Shown here in pieces: positions 19,117 to 28,442 of a stretch of DNA of 64,000 nt. Origin of the DNA: Burkholderiales bacterium (lineage in GTDB: Bacteria; Pseudomonadota; Gammaproteobacteria; Burkholderiales; Burkholderiaceae_C); assembly GCA_016213325.1 (NCBI GenBank), contig JACRAY010000011.1, positions 186,001-250,000 of the forward strand, written 5' to 3'. The notes under the pieces were generated by a model, which saw only the letters and a program-made list of their open reading frames with translations, was not told where the DNA came from and searched no databases. The stretch's first letter is position 1, and the number at the start of each line of letters is the position of its first letter. The translations under genes were made by a program, and so were the position numbers.

Positions 19117-21429
19117 ATGGCCAAGATGTTGAAGCTTCGCCTGGGGGTCTCGGACGACCCTACAGCGCTGCAACCCTCACTCAACGATTGTCTCGACGCC
19201 ATGCTGCAGCAGGCCGAGCCGTTGATGAATGACGTCCTGCGCGGCCTGTTCCTGGCCACGGTGCCCACGGGCCCCCAGCGCATGCCGATGTTCCAGAAAG
19301 GCGCCAACAAGGCCGCCATCGACGGCCTGCAGCGCGACAGCGCAGCCGTCTGCCAGACCTTCAAGGGCGAACTCACTTCCATCGTGTACCACGGCGGCGG
19401 CAAGGAGCAGGTGCACGCCGAGGTGCTGCGCTTCGAAGACCTGCAGCTGTTCGGCGACGCCGACCTGGACCAGAGCATCGAGGTGGCGCGCGCCCAGCAG
19501 GAGGTGACCTCCGCCGTCGAAGACGTGCTGCCCGACCTCGACTCGCTGGTCAGCACGCTGCTCGGGTGGCGCACCATCCAGCCGGGACTCAATCCGCTGC
19601 GCCCCGACGTGTTCGTGCGCGCGCTGCAGTCCACCCTGTCGATCCACGTGCCCGACGCGCCGGTGCGCGAAGCCCTCATCACGCCCGCAGCCGGCCTGCT
19701 GGGGGTGCAGCTGCGCAAGCTGTACAAGGAACTGTCCGACTGGCTGACTTCCACCGGTGTCGAGCCCGCCGTGCCGCTGGGCGGGCGCATCGCCAAGGGC
19801 GGGGCCACGCCCACGGGCGCCAGCGTCAACGACTCCACGGCCAAGACCCTGCTCACGCTGGACAAGCTGCGCAAGCTCCTGGCCGGTGACTTCGACCAGC
19901 CCAAGGGCCCGCGCGACTTCCTGCACACGATGCCGGCGTCCATGTCGCTCCTGCAGGAGATGAAGGGTGTCGACGCGCTGGTCAAGCGCCTCGAGAAGCG
20001 CCCGTCGCCGCAGGCGGCGGCGGCCGCGGCCGAAACGCTGGAAGAGCGCGAGAAGATCATGGCCGAGGCGCCGCCGCCGGCCAAGCTCGGCCAGCAGCTC
20101 GGCGAAGAGGTCGTGCGCCTGCTGTTCGACAACCTCGCCAACGACCAGCGGCTGTTGCCTTCGCTGAAGCGCACGCTGAAGAAGATGGAAGCCTCGGTGC
20201 TGCGCCTCGCCCAGGAAGACTCGCGATTCTTCAGCGACCGCAACCACTCGGCGCGCATGCTGCTCGACCGCATCTCGCAGCGCAGCCTGGCCTTCCAGTC
20301 CGAGGAAGACCCCGGCTGGCCGCGCTTCCTGAAGACCGTGGAGCAGTCGGCCGCCTGGCTCGAAAGCAAGGTGATCGACGCCGATACCTTCAGCGAACTG
20401 CTGGACCACCTGACGACGCAGTGGTCCGAGCACGATGCATCGCTCAAGGCCAAGCGCGAGGAAGCGGCACGCGCGCTGCTGCACGCGGAGCAGCGCAACC
20501 TGCTGGCCCAGAAACTCAGCCTCGACTTCGAGGCCCAGCTGGAAGAAGTCGAAGTGGCCGACTTCGTGGCCGACTTCCTCAAGGGCTCGTGGGCGCAGGT
20601 GGTGGCCGAAGCGCAGCTCAGCTGCACCGACGGCTCGGACGACCCGTTCGGCTACCGCGCAGTGGTCGACGACCTGATCTGGAGCGTGCAGCGCAGTACC
20701 GCGCAGCGGGGGCGCATGCGGCGGCTGGTGGAAATGATCCCGGGCCTGCTGGCGCGCCTGAAAGAAGGCCTGCAGCGCATCGACTACCCGCCCGAACTCA
20801 CGCAGCACTTCTTCGACAACCTGATCACGATCCACCGGGCCGCGGTGCAGGAAGGCCGCGACCCCGAGGCCGATCGCGCGGCCGAGGTCGCCGAGGCCGC
20901 ACCGTCGCGCTTCGACATCGACGCCGCGGAGGCGGCCATGTGGATGGCGCAGAACGAAGTGAGCGATTCGGGCTACGTCGACGTCGACTCGTTCCTGCCG
21001 CCGCAGGACGAAGCCGCAGCGCGCGCTGCCGCCGAGGCGGAAGTCGAGCGCCTGTCCAGGCCGCCCGCAGAGCCCCCGCCGCCCGAGTCGCCAGCCGCCG
21101 CCGTCGAGGAGGCCGCCTCGCCTCCCGCTTCACCCGAGCCCGTGAGCGCCGGCGAAATGCGCACCGGCACGTGGGTGGAACTGATGGTGGAGAAGAAGTG
21201 GACCCGCATGCAGCTGACGTGGGCCAGTCCCCACGGCACGCTCTTCATGTTCACGGCCATCACCGGCACGGCGCACTCGATGTCGCGCCGCACGCTGGAG
21301 CGGCTGCGCGCCGAGGGCCTGATCCGCGTGATCGCCGACCGCAACGTGGTCGACGAGGCGCTGGACAACGTGGCGCAGGCCGCCTTGCGCAACACCCTGG
21401 GCGGCAAGGAAGACGGCGGGCCGGCGTAG
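19117..21429 (+). CDS. DUF1631 protein, paralogue 1
   Basis: A 770-residue cytoplasmic protein of the betaproteobacterial DUF1631 family. It is almost wholly helical. Conserved blocks are LVSTLLGWRTIQPGLNPLRPDVFVRAL (about 145-170), EDSRFFSDRNHSARMLLDRISQRSL (about 368-392), and a C-terminal barrel-like part GTWVELMVEKKWTRMQLTWASPHGTLFMFT (about 687-715) that resembles a PilZ-type fold. Two linkers are Ala/Pro/Glu-rich. The function is not established. The ATG follows GAAGAGAAGAG; a frame open to 19039 is not needed. Confidence 0.85.
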   Translation: MAKMLKLRLGVSDDPTALQPSLNDCLDAMLQQAEPLMNDVLRGLFLATVPTGPQRMPMFQKGANKAAIDGLQRDSAAVCQTFKGELTSIVYHGGGKEQVHAEVLRFEDLQLFGDADLDQSIEVARAQQEVTSAVEDVLPDLDSLVSTLLGWRTIQPGLNPLRPDVFVRALQSTLSIHVPDAPVREALITPAAGLLGVQLRKLYKELSDWLTSTGVEPAVPLGGRIAKGGATPTGASVNDSTAKTLLTLDKLRKLLAGDFDQPKGPRDFLHTMPASMSLLQEMKGVDALVKRLEKRPSPQAAAAAAETLEEREKIMAEAPPPAKLGQQLGEEVVRLLFDNLANDQRLLPSLKRTLKKMEASVLRLAQEDSRFFSDRNHSARMLLDRISQRSLAFQSEEDPGWPRFLKTVEQSAAWLESKVIDADTFSELLDHLTTQWSEHDASLKAKREEAARALLHAEQRNLLAQKLSLDFEAQLEEVEVADFVADFLKGSWAQVVAEAQLSCTDGSDDPFGYRAVVDDLIWSVQRSTAQRGRMRRLVEMIPGLLARLKEGLQRIDYPPELTQHFFDNLITIHRAAVQEGRDPEADRAAEVAEAAPSRFDIDAAEAAMWMAQNEVSDSGYVDVDSFLPPQDEAAARAAAEAEVERLSRPPAEPPPPESPAAAVEEAASPPASPEPVSAGEMRTGTWVELMVEKKWTRMQLTWASPHGTLFMFTAITGTAHSMSRRTLERLRAEGLIRVIADRNVVDEALDNVAQAALRNTLGGKEDGGPA

Positions 21430-21465
21430 GGTGGCGTCGAAGCGCCGCAGGCGCGCATGCCGCCG

Positions 21466-21972
21466 TCAGTCGCCGATGGCCAATGCCGCAGCCACCGCCG
21501 CCGCCAGCATCGCCGGCAACCCGTAGCGCTCCAGACGCGAGATTTCCTCGCCCGGCAGCACTTCCACCGGCACGCTCGAAAGCTCCAGCACGCGGTTGGT
21601 GACCGAGCCTTCGACCAGCCGCGCCAGCGCGTGCCGCCGGCTCGGCCGGATCAGGATCTGGCTGCACCTGAGGCGCCGGGCCGTCTCGGCGATGGTGGCG
21701 CCGGGCTCGCCCACCGCGAAATGCACGGCATGGGGGATGGAACGGCCGTCCAGCTCGCCGCGGGCCGGGCGCAGCGCGGCCTCGGCCTGCTCGCGCTGCA
21801 AAGCGCGCCGGGCCCGGGCGCTGCTGAAGCGCGTGATGTTGCGCGGGAAGGGCGGCTGCACGTTCAGCAGGTGGATTTCCACCGCACCCTCGCGCTGGAA
21901 GTAACCCATGGCATGCCGCACCGCGGCCAGCGAGTTGGGTGAGCCGTCGACGGGGACCAGGAGCCTCTTCAT
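21466..21972 (-). CDS. Universal stress protein, UspA family, with C-terminal membrane-like helix
   Basis: A 168-residue single UspA domain starting MKRLLVPVDGSPNSLAAVRH. The nucleotide loop G-x2-G-x9-G-S is degenerate: the region reads RPSRRHALARLVEGSVTN, lacking the first two glycines. A hydrophobic tail from about residue 148 (LPAMLAAAVAAALAI) could anchor it to a membrane. It is a clear paralogue of the UspA domain fused to the adjacent P-type ATPase: both share [11 protein letters not shown], SVTNxVLELSxVPVE and the tail. Confidence 0.85.
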   Translation of the reverse strand: MKRLLVPVDGSPNSLAAVRHAMGYFQREGAVEIHLLNVQPPFPRNITRFSSARARRALQREQAEAALRPARGELDGRSIPHAVHFAVGEPGATIAETARRLRCSQILIRPSRRHALARLVEGSVTNRVLELSSVPVEVLPGEEISRLERYGLPAMLAAAVAAALAIGD

Positions 21973-22013
21973 CCTGACATCCTAAACGCTCTTGGGCCCC
22001 GCCGTCTCGGGGC

Positions 22014-22523
22014 TTACTGCACCAGCGCGATGGCGGCGGCGATGGCGGCGGCGATGGCCGCCGGGATGCCGTAGCGTTCCAGCCCCGACATGCCCTGGCC
22101 GGGCACCAGCTCCACCGGCACCGGCGAGAGTTCCAGAACGTGGTTGGTGACCGAGTCCTCCACCAGCCGCGTCAGCGAGTTCTTGCGGCCCGCGCTCATG
22201 ACGATCTCGTCGCACTCGAGGCGCTGGGCCATGGCCACGATCACCTGCGAGCGCTCGCCCAGCTCGATGTGCACGGCGTAGGGGATGCTGTGGTCGTCCA
22301 GCCGCTTCTTCACCGGGGCCAGGGCCAGCTCGGCCTGCTCCACGTGGTAGTCGTGCCGCACCTTGCCGCTGGTGAAGCGCGCGATGTCGTGCGAGAAGGG
22401 CGGCTGCACGTTCAGCAGGTGGATCTCGGGGGCGGGCCCGTCCTTGAGCACCTGCCGCACGATGTGCTGCACCGCGTACATGGCGTTCGGCGAATCGTCG
22501 ATCGGGACCAGGATGCGTTTCAT
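22014..22523 (-). other. Internal UspA cistron nested in the ATPase frame
   Basis: The UspA part begins at an in-frame ATG ([20 protein letters not shown]), preceded by GGAAAGGAAAG about 3-13 bases upstream, a plausible ribosome-binding site. Hence the 169-residue UspA could be made alone as well as fused. In the neighbouring paralogue (21466-21972) the same M-K-R start is a free-standing gene. Lost separation of two genes, with the old start retained, is the simplest history. Confidence 0.55.
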
Positions 22524-25340
22524 GGCTTTCCTTTCCAGGGTGGGCAGGGGTGCAAGACCGGCGCGGGGCGCCCGGCGGCTGCGGAACCAGAGCTTGAGCA
22601 GCTCCATGGCGATCGGAGAGGCGAAGAAGAACGGCGCCATCACCAGCCAGTCGGCGGCGCTGAGCGGGACCGAGTCGAAGAAGGGCGCGAGGAAGGGCAG
22701 GTACACGACGGCCAGCACCAGCAGGAACGACACGGCGACGGCGCCCACCATCCAGCGGTTGGACGTGATGCCGATCGAGAAGATGCTGTGGTATTCGGAG
22801 CGCGCGGCGAAAGCGCGGATCAGCTCCGACGTGCACAGCGTCACGAACGCCATCGTCTGTGCCGCGGCCAGGTCGTCGGGGTAGCGTTGCATGGCGATCC
22901 AGAACACGGTGAGGATGGCCACCATGTCGACGATGCCCACCACGCCGATGCCGATGGCCATGTCGCGGTCGATCACCGGCTCCTTCGGCGAGCGCGGCGG
23001 CTGCTTCATGATGTCGTCGTCGCCCTTCTCGAGGCCCAGCGCCAGCGCGGGCGCCCCGTCGCTCACGAGGTTGAGCCACAACAGCTGCACCGGCTTCAGC
23101 GGGATCGGCATGCCGAACAGCATGGCGCCGAAGACGATCAGGATCTCGCCCACGTTGCAGGCGAGCAGGAAGTAGACGAACTTGCGGATGTTGGAATAGA
23201 TGATGCGGCCCTGCTCGATGGCCGACACGATGCTGGCGAAGTTGTCGTCGGTGAGCACCATGTCCGCGGTCTGCTTGGCCACGTCGGTACCGGTGATGCC
23301 CATGGCCACGCCGATGTTGGAGCGCTTGAGCGCCGGCGCGTCGTTGACGCCGTCGCCCGTCATGGCCACCACCTGGCCGCTCGCCTTGAACGCGTCGACG
23401 ATGCGCGTCTTGTGCAGCGGCGACACGCGGCAGCACACGTCCAGCCGCGGGGCCAGTGCCTGCAGTTCCTGGTCGCTCAGCTTGTCGATCTCCGAGCCGG
23501 TCAGCACCACCCCGCCGGGGGTGAGCAGGCCGATGTCGCGCGCGATCGCCTGGGCCGTCTCCTTGTAGTCGCCGGTGACCATCACGGTCTTCAGGCCCGC
23601 GCCCTTGGCGACCTTGATCGCTTCCACCACTTCGGGCCGCGGCGGGTCGATCATGCCCAGCAGGCCGGCGAACACCAGGTCCTTTTCCAGGCCCTCGGGG
23701 GTCGGGTTCTCGGGCACTTCGTCGACGGGGCGGAAGCCGACGCCCAGCACGCGCAGCGCGCTGCTGGCCATCTCGCGGTTGCGCTCGAGGATCTCGCGGC
23801 GCATGGCGCCGGTCAGCGGCTCGGGGCGGCCGTTGTCCAGCACGTGCGTGCACAACTCCAGCACCATGTCGGGCGCACCCTTGGTGAAGGACACCAGCGG
23901 CGGGAACGAGGCCGACGAAATGTTGCGGTGGATCGTCGTCATGCGCTTGCGGTCCGCATCGAACGGGATCTCCTGCACGCGCGGCAGCACCTGCCGCAGC
24001 TCGTCCTGCCGGAAGCCGCCCTTGGCCGCGGCGACCACCATCGCGCCTTCGGTCGGGTCGCCCACGATGCGCCACGACTTGCCCTCGCCGTCGGTGCGGT
24101 CGAGCTGCGCGTCGTTGCACGAGGTGGCGGCCTGCAGCAGCGCCGCGAAGTCGGGGTCGGCCTGAGCGTCGAACTTCGCTTCCCCGGCGAAGAATTCGCC
24201 TTCGGGGCTGTAGCCCTCGCCGCTCACGCGCAGCAGCCGGCCACCGGCCCAGGCCTGCACCACCGTCATCTCGTTTTGTGTCAGCGTGCCGGTCTTGTCG
24301 GAGCAGACCACCGTGGCGCAGCCGAGCGTCTCGACCGCGGGCAGTTTGCGCACCAGCGCGTGGTGCTTGATCATGCGCTGCATGCCGAGCGCGAGGCACA
24401 CCGTGACGATGGCGGGCAGCCCCTCGGGCACGGCGGCGATCGCCAGGCTCACCGCCGTCATGAACAGCGTGACGATCACCTTCTTCTGCGACTCGAGGTA
24501 CTGCCAGAAGTCGCCGTCGAACGCGCTCATGATGTTGGCGTCGCGGAACAGCCCGTAGATGAACACCACGCCGCAGATGGCGAGGCAGGCGGTGCCCAGC
24601 ACCTTGCCCAGGTGCTCCAGCTTCAGCTGCAGCGGCGTGGCTTCGTCCTCGTAGGACTGCAGCATCTGCGCGATCAGGCCGATCTGCGTGTTCATGCCGG
24701 TGCCCGTCACCAGGCCGCGGCCGCGTCCGTAGGTGATCAGCGTGCCCATGAAGGCGCTGTTGTGGCGGTCGCCCAGCGGGATGTCCTTGTCGAGCACGAT
24801 GGCCGCCTTTTTCTCCACCGGCACCGACTCGCCCGTGAGCGAGGCTTCCTCCACTTTCAGGTTGAAGCTCTCCACCAGCCGCAGGTCCGCCGGCACGAAG
24901 TTGCCGGCTTCCAGCACGACGATGTCGCCGGCCACCAGCTCGCGGCTGGGCACGGTGCACTGGTGGCCGCCGCGGATCACCTGCACCAGCGGCGCCGACA
25001 TCTTCTTCAGCGCGGCCAGGGCCTGCTCGGCCTTGGACTCCTGGACCACGCCCACCACCGCGTTCAGCACGACGATGACCATGATGGCGATGGAGTCCAC
25101 CCACTCGCCCAGCGCCAGCGAAACCAGCGCGGCGATGACGAGGATGATCACCAGGTAGTTGTTGAACTGGTCCCATAGCAGGGACAGGAAGCCCGGGCGC
25201 GGCCGCTCGGACAGCTCGTTGGCTCCGTGCGCCTGGAGCCGCGCGGCGGCCTCTGCGGCGCTCAGGCCCTCGTGCACGTGCGTGCGCAGCTCGGTGACGA
25301 GCTGCTCGACCGGTTTCGAGTGGCTGTGGGGGTCGTGCAT
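22014..25340 (-). CDS. Type IIA P-type cation ATPase fused to a C-terminal UspA domain
   Basis: An uninterrupted 1108-residue frame. Residues 1-939 form a SERCA/PMCA-like pump: actuator motif TGES (169-172), PEGLP in helix M4 (305-309), phosphorylated Asp348 in [18 protein letters not shown] hinge, and [16 protein letters not shown] in M6, consistent with Ca2+ or Mn2+ export. Residues 940-1108 are a complete UspA domain with a hydrophobic tail. The start at 25340 has a GGAG 7 bases upstream. An internal ATG with a good SD could also yield free UspA. It is divergent from a riboswitch-led LysR gene. Confidence 0.88.
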   Translation of the reverse strand: MHDPHSHSKPVEQLVTELRTHVHEGLSAAEAAARLQAHGANELSERPRPGFLSLLWDQFNNYLVIILVIAALVSLALGEWVDSIAIMVIVVLNAVVGVVQESKAEQALAALKKMSAPLVQVIRGGHQCTVPSRELVAGDIVVLEAGNFVPADLRLVESFNLKVEEASLTGESVPVEKKAAIVLDKDIPLGDRHNSAFMGTLITYGRGRGLVTGTGMNTQIGLIAQMLQSYEDEATPLQLKLEHLGKVLGTACLAICGVVFIYGLFRDANIMSAFDGDFWQYLESQKKVIVTLFMTAVSLAIAAVPEGLPAIVTVCLALGMQRMIKHHALVRKLPAVETLGCATVVCSDKTGTLTQNEMTVVQAWAGGRLLRVSGEGYSPEGEFFAGEAKFDAQADPDFAALLQAATSCNDAQLDRTDGEGKSWRIVGDPTEGAMVVAAAKGGFRQDELRQVLPRVQEIPFDADRKRMTTIHRNISSASFPPLVSFTKGAPDMVLELCTHVLDNGRPEPLTGAMRREILERNREMASSALRVLGVGFRPVDEVPENPTPEGLEKDLVFAGLLGMIDPPRPEVVEAIKVAKGAGLKTVMVTGDYKETAQAIARDIGLLTPGGVVLTGSEIDKLSDQELQALAPRLDVCCRVSPLHKTRIVDAFKASGQVVAMTGDGVNDAPALKRSNIGVAMGITGTDVAKQTADMVLTDDNFASIVSAIEQGRIIYSNIRKFVYFLLACNVGEILIVFGAMLFGMPIPLKPVQLLWLNLVSDGAPALALGLEKGDDDIMKQPPRSPKEPVIDRDMAIGIGVVGIVDMVAILTVFWIAMQRYPDDLAAAQTMAFVTLCTSELIRAFAARSEYHSIFSIGITSNRWMVGAVAVSFLLVLAVVYLPFLAPFFDSVPLSAADWLVMAPFFFASPIAMELLKLWFRSRRAPRAGLAPLPTLERKAMKRILVPIDDSPNAMYAVQHIVRQVLKDGPAPEIHLLNVQPPFSHDIARFTSGKVRHDYHVEQAELALAPVKKRLDDHSIPYAVHIELGERSQVIVAMAQRLECDEIVMSAGRKNSLTRLVEDSVTNHVLELSPVPVELVPGQGMSGLERYGIPAAIAAAIAAAIALVQ

Positions 25341-25524
25341 GGTGGTCTCCAGTCCTTTCACCCAGTATTCGCCGCATCGCGCGCGAGGAAAATTCAGTTC
25401 TTGTGAACCGCTGCATCGCGAAAGCGGATGCCAGCGCGCAGCGCGTGATGGTTTCCATCGCGATTGCTGATGGATCGCCCTTGTGCAAGCGCTCGCGCCG
25501 TGCTATCAATCGGCTGTGTTCTCC

Positions 25525-25642
25525 CGCAAAGGGGAGTAGCTACGGCGGCCACCCCCGGCTGCCGCGGCGCGGCCGTCATCCCGGCGACTGGAAAGCCAGC
25601 CCCGGCCGCGCCGGCATCGCACATGCCGGCGAGACCTTTGCC
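25525..25642 (+). ncRNA. yybP-ykoY (manganese) riboswitch
   Basis: The conserved 5' element GCAAAGGGGAGTAGC (25526-25540) and the 3' element GCCGGCGAGACCTTTGCC (25625-25642) match the yybP-ykoY aptamer. P1 is GCAAAGG (25526-25532) pairing with CCTTTGC (25635-25641). Between them are GCCGTCATCCCGGC (the CGUCA-type conserved loop), the hairpin CTGG-AAAG-CCAG, and a 9-bp stem (25609-25617 with 25623-25631). Family members bind Mn2+ and usually switch on exporters. This one is read in the plus direction toward a LysR gene. Confidence 0.83.
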
Positions 25643-25646
25643 GAAC

Positions 25647-25664
25647 GGGCGCCTTGTGGCGCCC
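25647..25664 (+). promoter_or_regulatory. Hairpin between riboswitch and LysR start (candidate expression platform)
   Basis: GGGCGCC-TTGT-GGCGCCC is a perfect 7-bp stem with a 4-base loop, starting 5 bases after the riboswitch P1 helix. There is no T run, so intrinsic termination is unlikely. The ribosome-binding site GAGGTGAAGG begins 3 bases after it, so folding could affect translation initiation at 25679. The remainder of the 338-base gap (25341-25678) shows no gene and must hold the promoter of the divergent ATPase. Confidence 0.5.
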
Positions 25665-25678
25665 ATGAGGTGAAGGCC

Positions 25679-26623
25679 ATGCTGGACCCCAGGATCAGGC
25701 GGTATCTGCGCCACGGCACGCTGCCGCAACTGCGCCTGTTCGAGGCGAGCGCGCGGCTCGGCAGCTACACGCGCGCAGCCGAAGAGCTGCACATGTCGCA
25801 GCCCGCGGCCTCGGGCCAGATGCGCAAGCTCACCGAGACGGTCGGCACGCCGCTGTTCGAGCAGGTGGGCAAGAAGATCCACCTGACCGATGCGGGCCGC
25901 CGGCTGCTGGAAGCCACCGAAGCCATTTACCGGGTGCTGGCCGGGCTGGAAGACGAGTTCGCGGGGCTGCGCACGCCCGAGACCGGGCAGCTGAGGCTGG
26001 CCGTCAGCAGCAGCGCGATGGGCTTCGCGCCGCGGCTGGCCGGCGCCTTCGTCGAGTTGCACCCGGGGGTGGAGGCTTCGATGCAGGCCTTCAACCGCGA
26101 GCAGCTGCTGGCCCGCATGGCTGCCGGCGAGCAGGACCTGTTCCTGTTCGCGGGTCCCCCCGATGCCGAGGAAGTGGTCGCGCAGGAGCTGGTGGCCAAC
26201 CCGCTGGTGGTGCTGGCGCGCGACGACCACCCGCTGGCCGGCGTGCGCGACATCCCGCTCGCGAGGCTGGCCGAAGAGCCCTTCCTCGTGCGCGAGCAGG
26301 GCTCGGGCACGCGCCGCACCGTGGCCGAACTGTTCCGCCGCCGCGGCCTGCCCCTGCGCATCCGCATGGAGCTGGGCTCCAACGAGGCGATCAAGGAGGC
26401 GATCCTGGGGGGCATGGGCGTAGCCGTGATGGCAAGGCACACCTACGGGCTCGACCCGGAGTCGTCACGTTACGCCTGCCTGGACGTGGAAGGCTTCCCG
26501 CTGGACAACCACTGGTACCTGGCCTGGCGGTCGGGCCGGCAGCTGTCGGCGGTGGCGCAGGCCTTCCTGAACTTCGCGCGTTGCGAGGCCAGGGAGCTGG
26601 CACTGGTCACGGCCCACAGGTAA
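25679..26623 (+). CDS. LysR-family transcriptional regulator behind a manganese riboswitch
   Basis: A 314-residue LysR regulator of the CbbR-like branch: TLPQLRLFEASARLGSYTRAAEELHMSQPAASGQMRKLTE is the HTH, followed by a periplasmic-binding-protein-like effector domain. The ATG at 25679 has the SD GAGGTGAAGG. The frame is open upstream, but that part is the riboswitch RNA and is not coding. It is divergent from the P-type ATPase, the usual target geometry for LysR proteins. Its effector is unknown. Confidence 0.87.
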   Translation: MLDPRIRRYLRHGTLPQLRLFEASARLGSYTRAAEELHMSQPAASGQMRKLTETVGTPLFEQVGKKIHLTDAGRRLLEATEAIYRVLAGLEDEFAGLRTPETGQLRLAVSSSAMGFAPRLAGAFVELHPGVEASMQAFNREQLLARMAAGEQDLFLFAGPPDAEEVVAQELVANPLVVLARDDHPLAGVRDIPLARLAEEPFLVREQGSGTRRTVAELFRRRGLPLRIRMELGSNEAIKEAILGGMGVAVMARHTYGLDPESSRYACLDVEGFPLDNHWYLAWRSGRQLSAVAQAFLNFARCEARELALVTAHR

Positions 26624-26670
26624 ACCCGGGCCAGCGGGGATAATGGCAGGTTTCCCGCAACAGAATTCCC

Positions 26671-28332
26671 ATGGCCCAGTACGTCTACACAATGAACCGC
26701 GTCGGCAAGATCGTGCCGCCGAAGCGGCAGATCCTGAAGGACATCTCGCTGTCCTTCTTTCCCGGCGCGAAGATCGGCGTGCTGGGCCTGAACGGCTCGG
26801 GCAAGTCGACGCTGCTGAAGATCATGGCCGGCATCGACACCGAGATCGAAGGTGAAGCCATACCGATGCCCAACCTGAAGATCGGCTACCTGCCGCAGGA
26901 GCCGCAGCTCGACCCCGAGCAGACGGTGCGCGAGGCGGTCGAAGGCGGCATGGGCGAAGTCAACGCCGCCAAGGCGCGGCTCGAAGAGGTGTATGCGGCC
27001 TATGCGGAGCCCGACGCCGACTTCGACAAGCTGGCCTCGGAGCAGCACGAGCTGGAAGCCATCATTTCGGCGGCCGGCGGCGGCGACGAGCACCAGCTCG
27101 AGATCGCGGCCGACGCGCTGCGCCTGCCCGAGTGGGACGCCCGCATCAAGAACCTGTCGGGCGGCGAGAAGCGCCGCGTGGCCCTGTGCCGCCTGTTGCT
27201 GTCCAAGCCCGACATGCTGCTGCTGGACGAACCCACCAACCACCTGGACGCCGAGTCGGTGGAGTGGCTCGAACAGTTCCTCGCGCGCTTCCCCGGCACG
27301 GTGGTGGGCATCACCCACGACCGCTACTTCCTCGACAACGCCGCCGAGTGGATCCTGGAACTCGACCGCGGCCGCGGCATCCCGTACAAGGGCAACTACA
27401 GCTCGTGGCTGGAGCAGAAGGAAGCCCGCCTGGAGCAGGAGCAGAAGGGCGAGGAAGCGCACGCCAAGGCGATGAAGAAGGAACTGGAGTGGGTGCGCCA
27501 GAACGCCAAGGGCCGCCAGGCCAAGAGCAAGGCGCGCCTGGCCCGCTTCGAGGAACTGAGCGACATCGATTACCAGAAGCGCAACGAGACCAACGAGATC
27601 TTCATCCCGGTGGCCGACCGCCTGGGCAACGAGGTGATCGAGTTCACCGACGTCACCAAGTCGTTCGGCAACCGCGTGCTGATGGACAAGATCAGCTTCA
27701 AGGTGCCCGCCGGCGCCATCGTGGGCATCATCGGCCCCAACGGTGCGGGCAAGTCGACGCTGTTCAAGCTGATCACCGGCAAGGAGCAGCCGGACTCGGG
27801 CACGGTCACCATCGGCAAGACGGTCAAGCTGGCGGTGGTCGACCAGACTCGTGACGACCTGCAGAACGAGAAGACGGTGTGGGAAGACATCTCGGGCGGG
27901 CTCGACCACATCATCGTGGGCAAGTTCCAGATGCCCAGCCGCGCCTATGCCGGCCGCTTCAACTTCAACGGCGGCGACCAGCAGAAGAAGGTGGGCACGC
28001 TGTCCGGCGGCGAACGCGGGCGCCTGCACCTGGCCAAGACGCTGGCGATGGGCGGCAACGTGCTGCTGCTGGACGAGCCGTCGAACGACCTCGACGTGGA
28101 AACCCTGCGTGCGCTGGAAGACGCGCTGCTGGAATTTGCCGGCAGCGTCATGGTGATCAGCCACGACCGCTGGTTCCTGGACCGCATTGCCACGCACATC
28201 CTGGCGGCGGAAGACGAGGGGCAGTGGGTGTTCTTCGACGGGAACTACCAGGAGTACGAGGCGGACAAGCGGAAGCGGCTGGGCGAGGAGGGGGCTCGTC
28301 CTCATCGCGCCCGCTATAAGGCGCTTAAATGA
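26671..28332 (+). CDS. ettA: Energy-dependent translational throttle protein EttA (ABC-F)
   Basis: A 553-residue ribosome-associated ABC-F ATPase. It begins MAQYVYTMNRVGKIVPPKRQ, the typical EttA N-terminus. Walker A motifs are GLNGSGKST and GPNGAGKST; signatures are LSGGEKRRV and LSGGERGRL; Walker B motifs end in LLLDEP. The arm and linker that reach the ribosomal E site are in between, including KAKSKARLARFEEL-type basic helices. EttA gates translation according to ATP/ADP ratio. It follows the LysR gene by 47 bases but is probably independent. Confidence 0.95.
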   Translation: MAQYVYTMNRVGKIVPPKRQILKDISLSFFPGAKIGVLGLNGSGKSTLLKIMAGIDTEIEGEAIPMPNLKIGYLPQEPQLDPEQTVREAVEGGMGEVNAAKARLEEVYAAYAEPDADFDKLASEQHELEAIISAAGGGDEHQLEIAADALRLPEWDARIKNLSGGEKRRVALCRLLLSKPDMLLLDEPTNHLDAESVEWLEQFLARFPGTVVGITHDRYFLDNAAEWILELDRGRGIPYKGNYSSWLEQKEARLEQEQKGEEAHAKAMKKELEWVRQNAKGRQAKSKARLARFEELSDIDYQKRNETNEIFIPVADRLGNEVIEFTDVTKSFGNRVLMDKISFKVPAGAIVGIIGPNGAGKSTLFKLITGKEQPDSGTVTIGKTVKLAVVDQTRDDLQNEKTVWEDISGGLDHIIVGKFQMPSRAYAGRFNFNGGDQQKKVGTLSGGERGRLHLAKTLAMGGNVLLLDEPSNDLDVETLRALEDALLEFAGSVMVISHDRWFLDRIATHILAAEDEGQWVFFDGNYQEYEADKRKRLGEEGARPHRARYKALK

Positions 28333-28363
28333 CGACGGGCGCGTTGCGCCTGCGCATTCAAGT

Positions 28364-28425
28364 GCCGGCGGTCCACGCGGGCCGCTTTCGCGGCCGGTGA
28401 CCGCCGGCCCGCCGCGAAGCGGCGG
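28364..28425. repeat. Nested and tandem hairpins between ettA and the second DUF1631 gene
   Basis: GCCGGCGGTC (28364-28373) pairs perfectly with GACCGCCGGC (28399-28408). Inside its loop is GGCCGC-TTTC-GCGGCC (28380-28395). A third stem, CCGCCGC-GAA-GCGGCGG, follows at 28409-28425. The cluster begins 32 bases after the ettA stop. It could be a 3' stabiliser, a Rho-dependent end, or a copy of a dispersed palindromic repeat. No T run is present. Confidence 0.65.
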
Positions 28426-28442
28426 AAAGAGGGGATTGGGCA

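Noticed and set aside
22140..25178. A 1012-codon plus-strand frame opposite the P-type ATPase
   Set aside because: Composition is His/Arg/Ala/Gln-rich with no domain; the minus-strand frame has every P-type ATPase motif.
25403..25678. N-terminal extension of the LysR protein
   Set aside because: The frame is open, but the sequence is the riboswitch and the LysR fold starts right after the ATG at 25679, which has a good SD.
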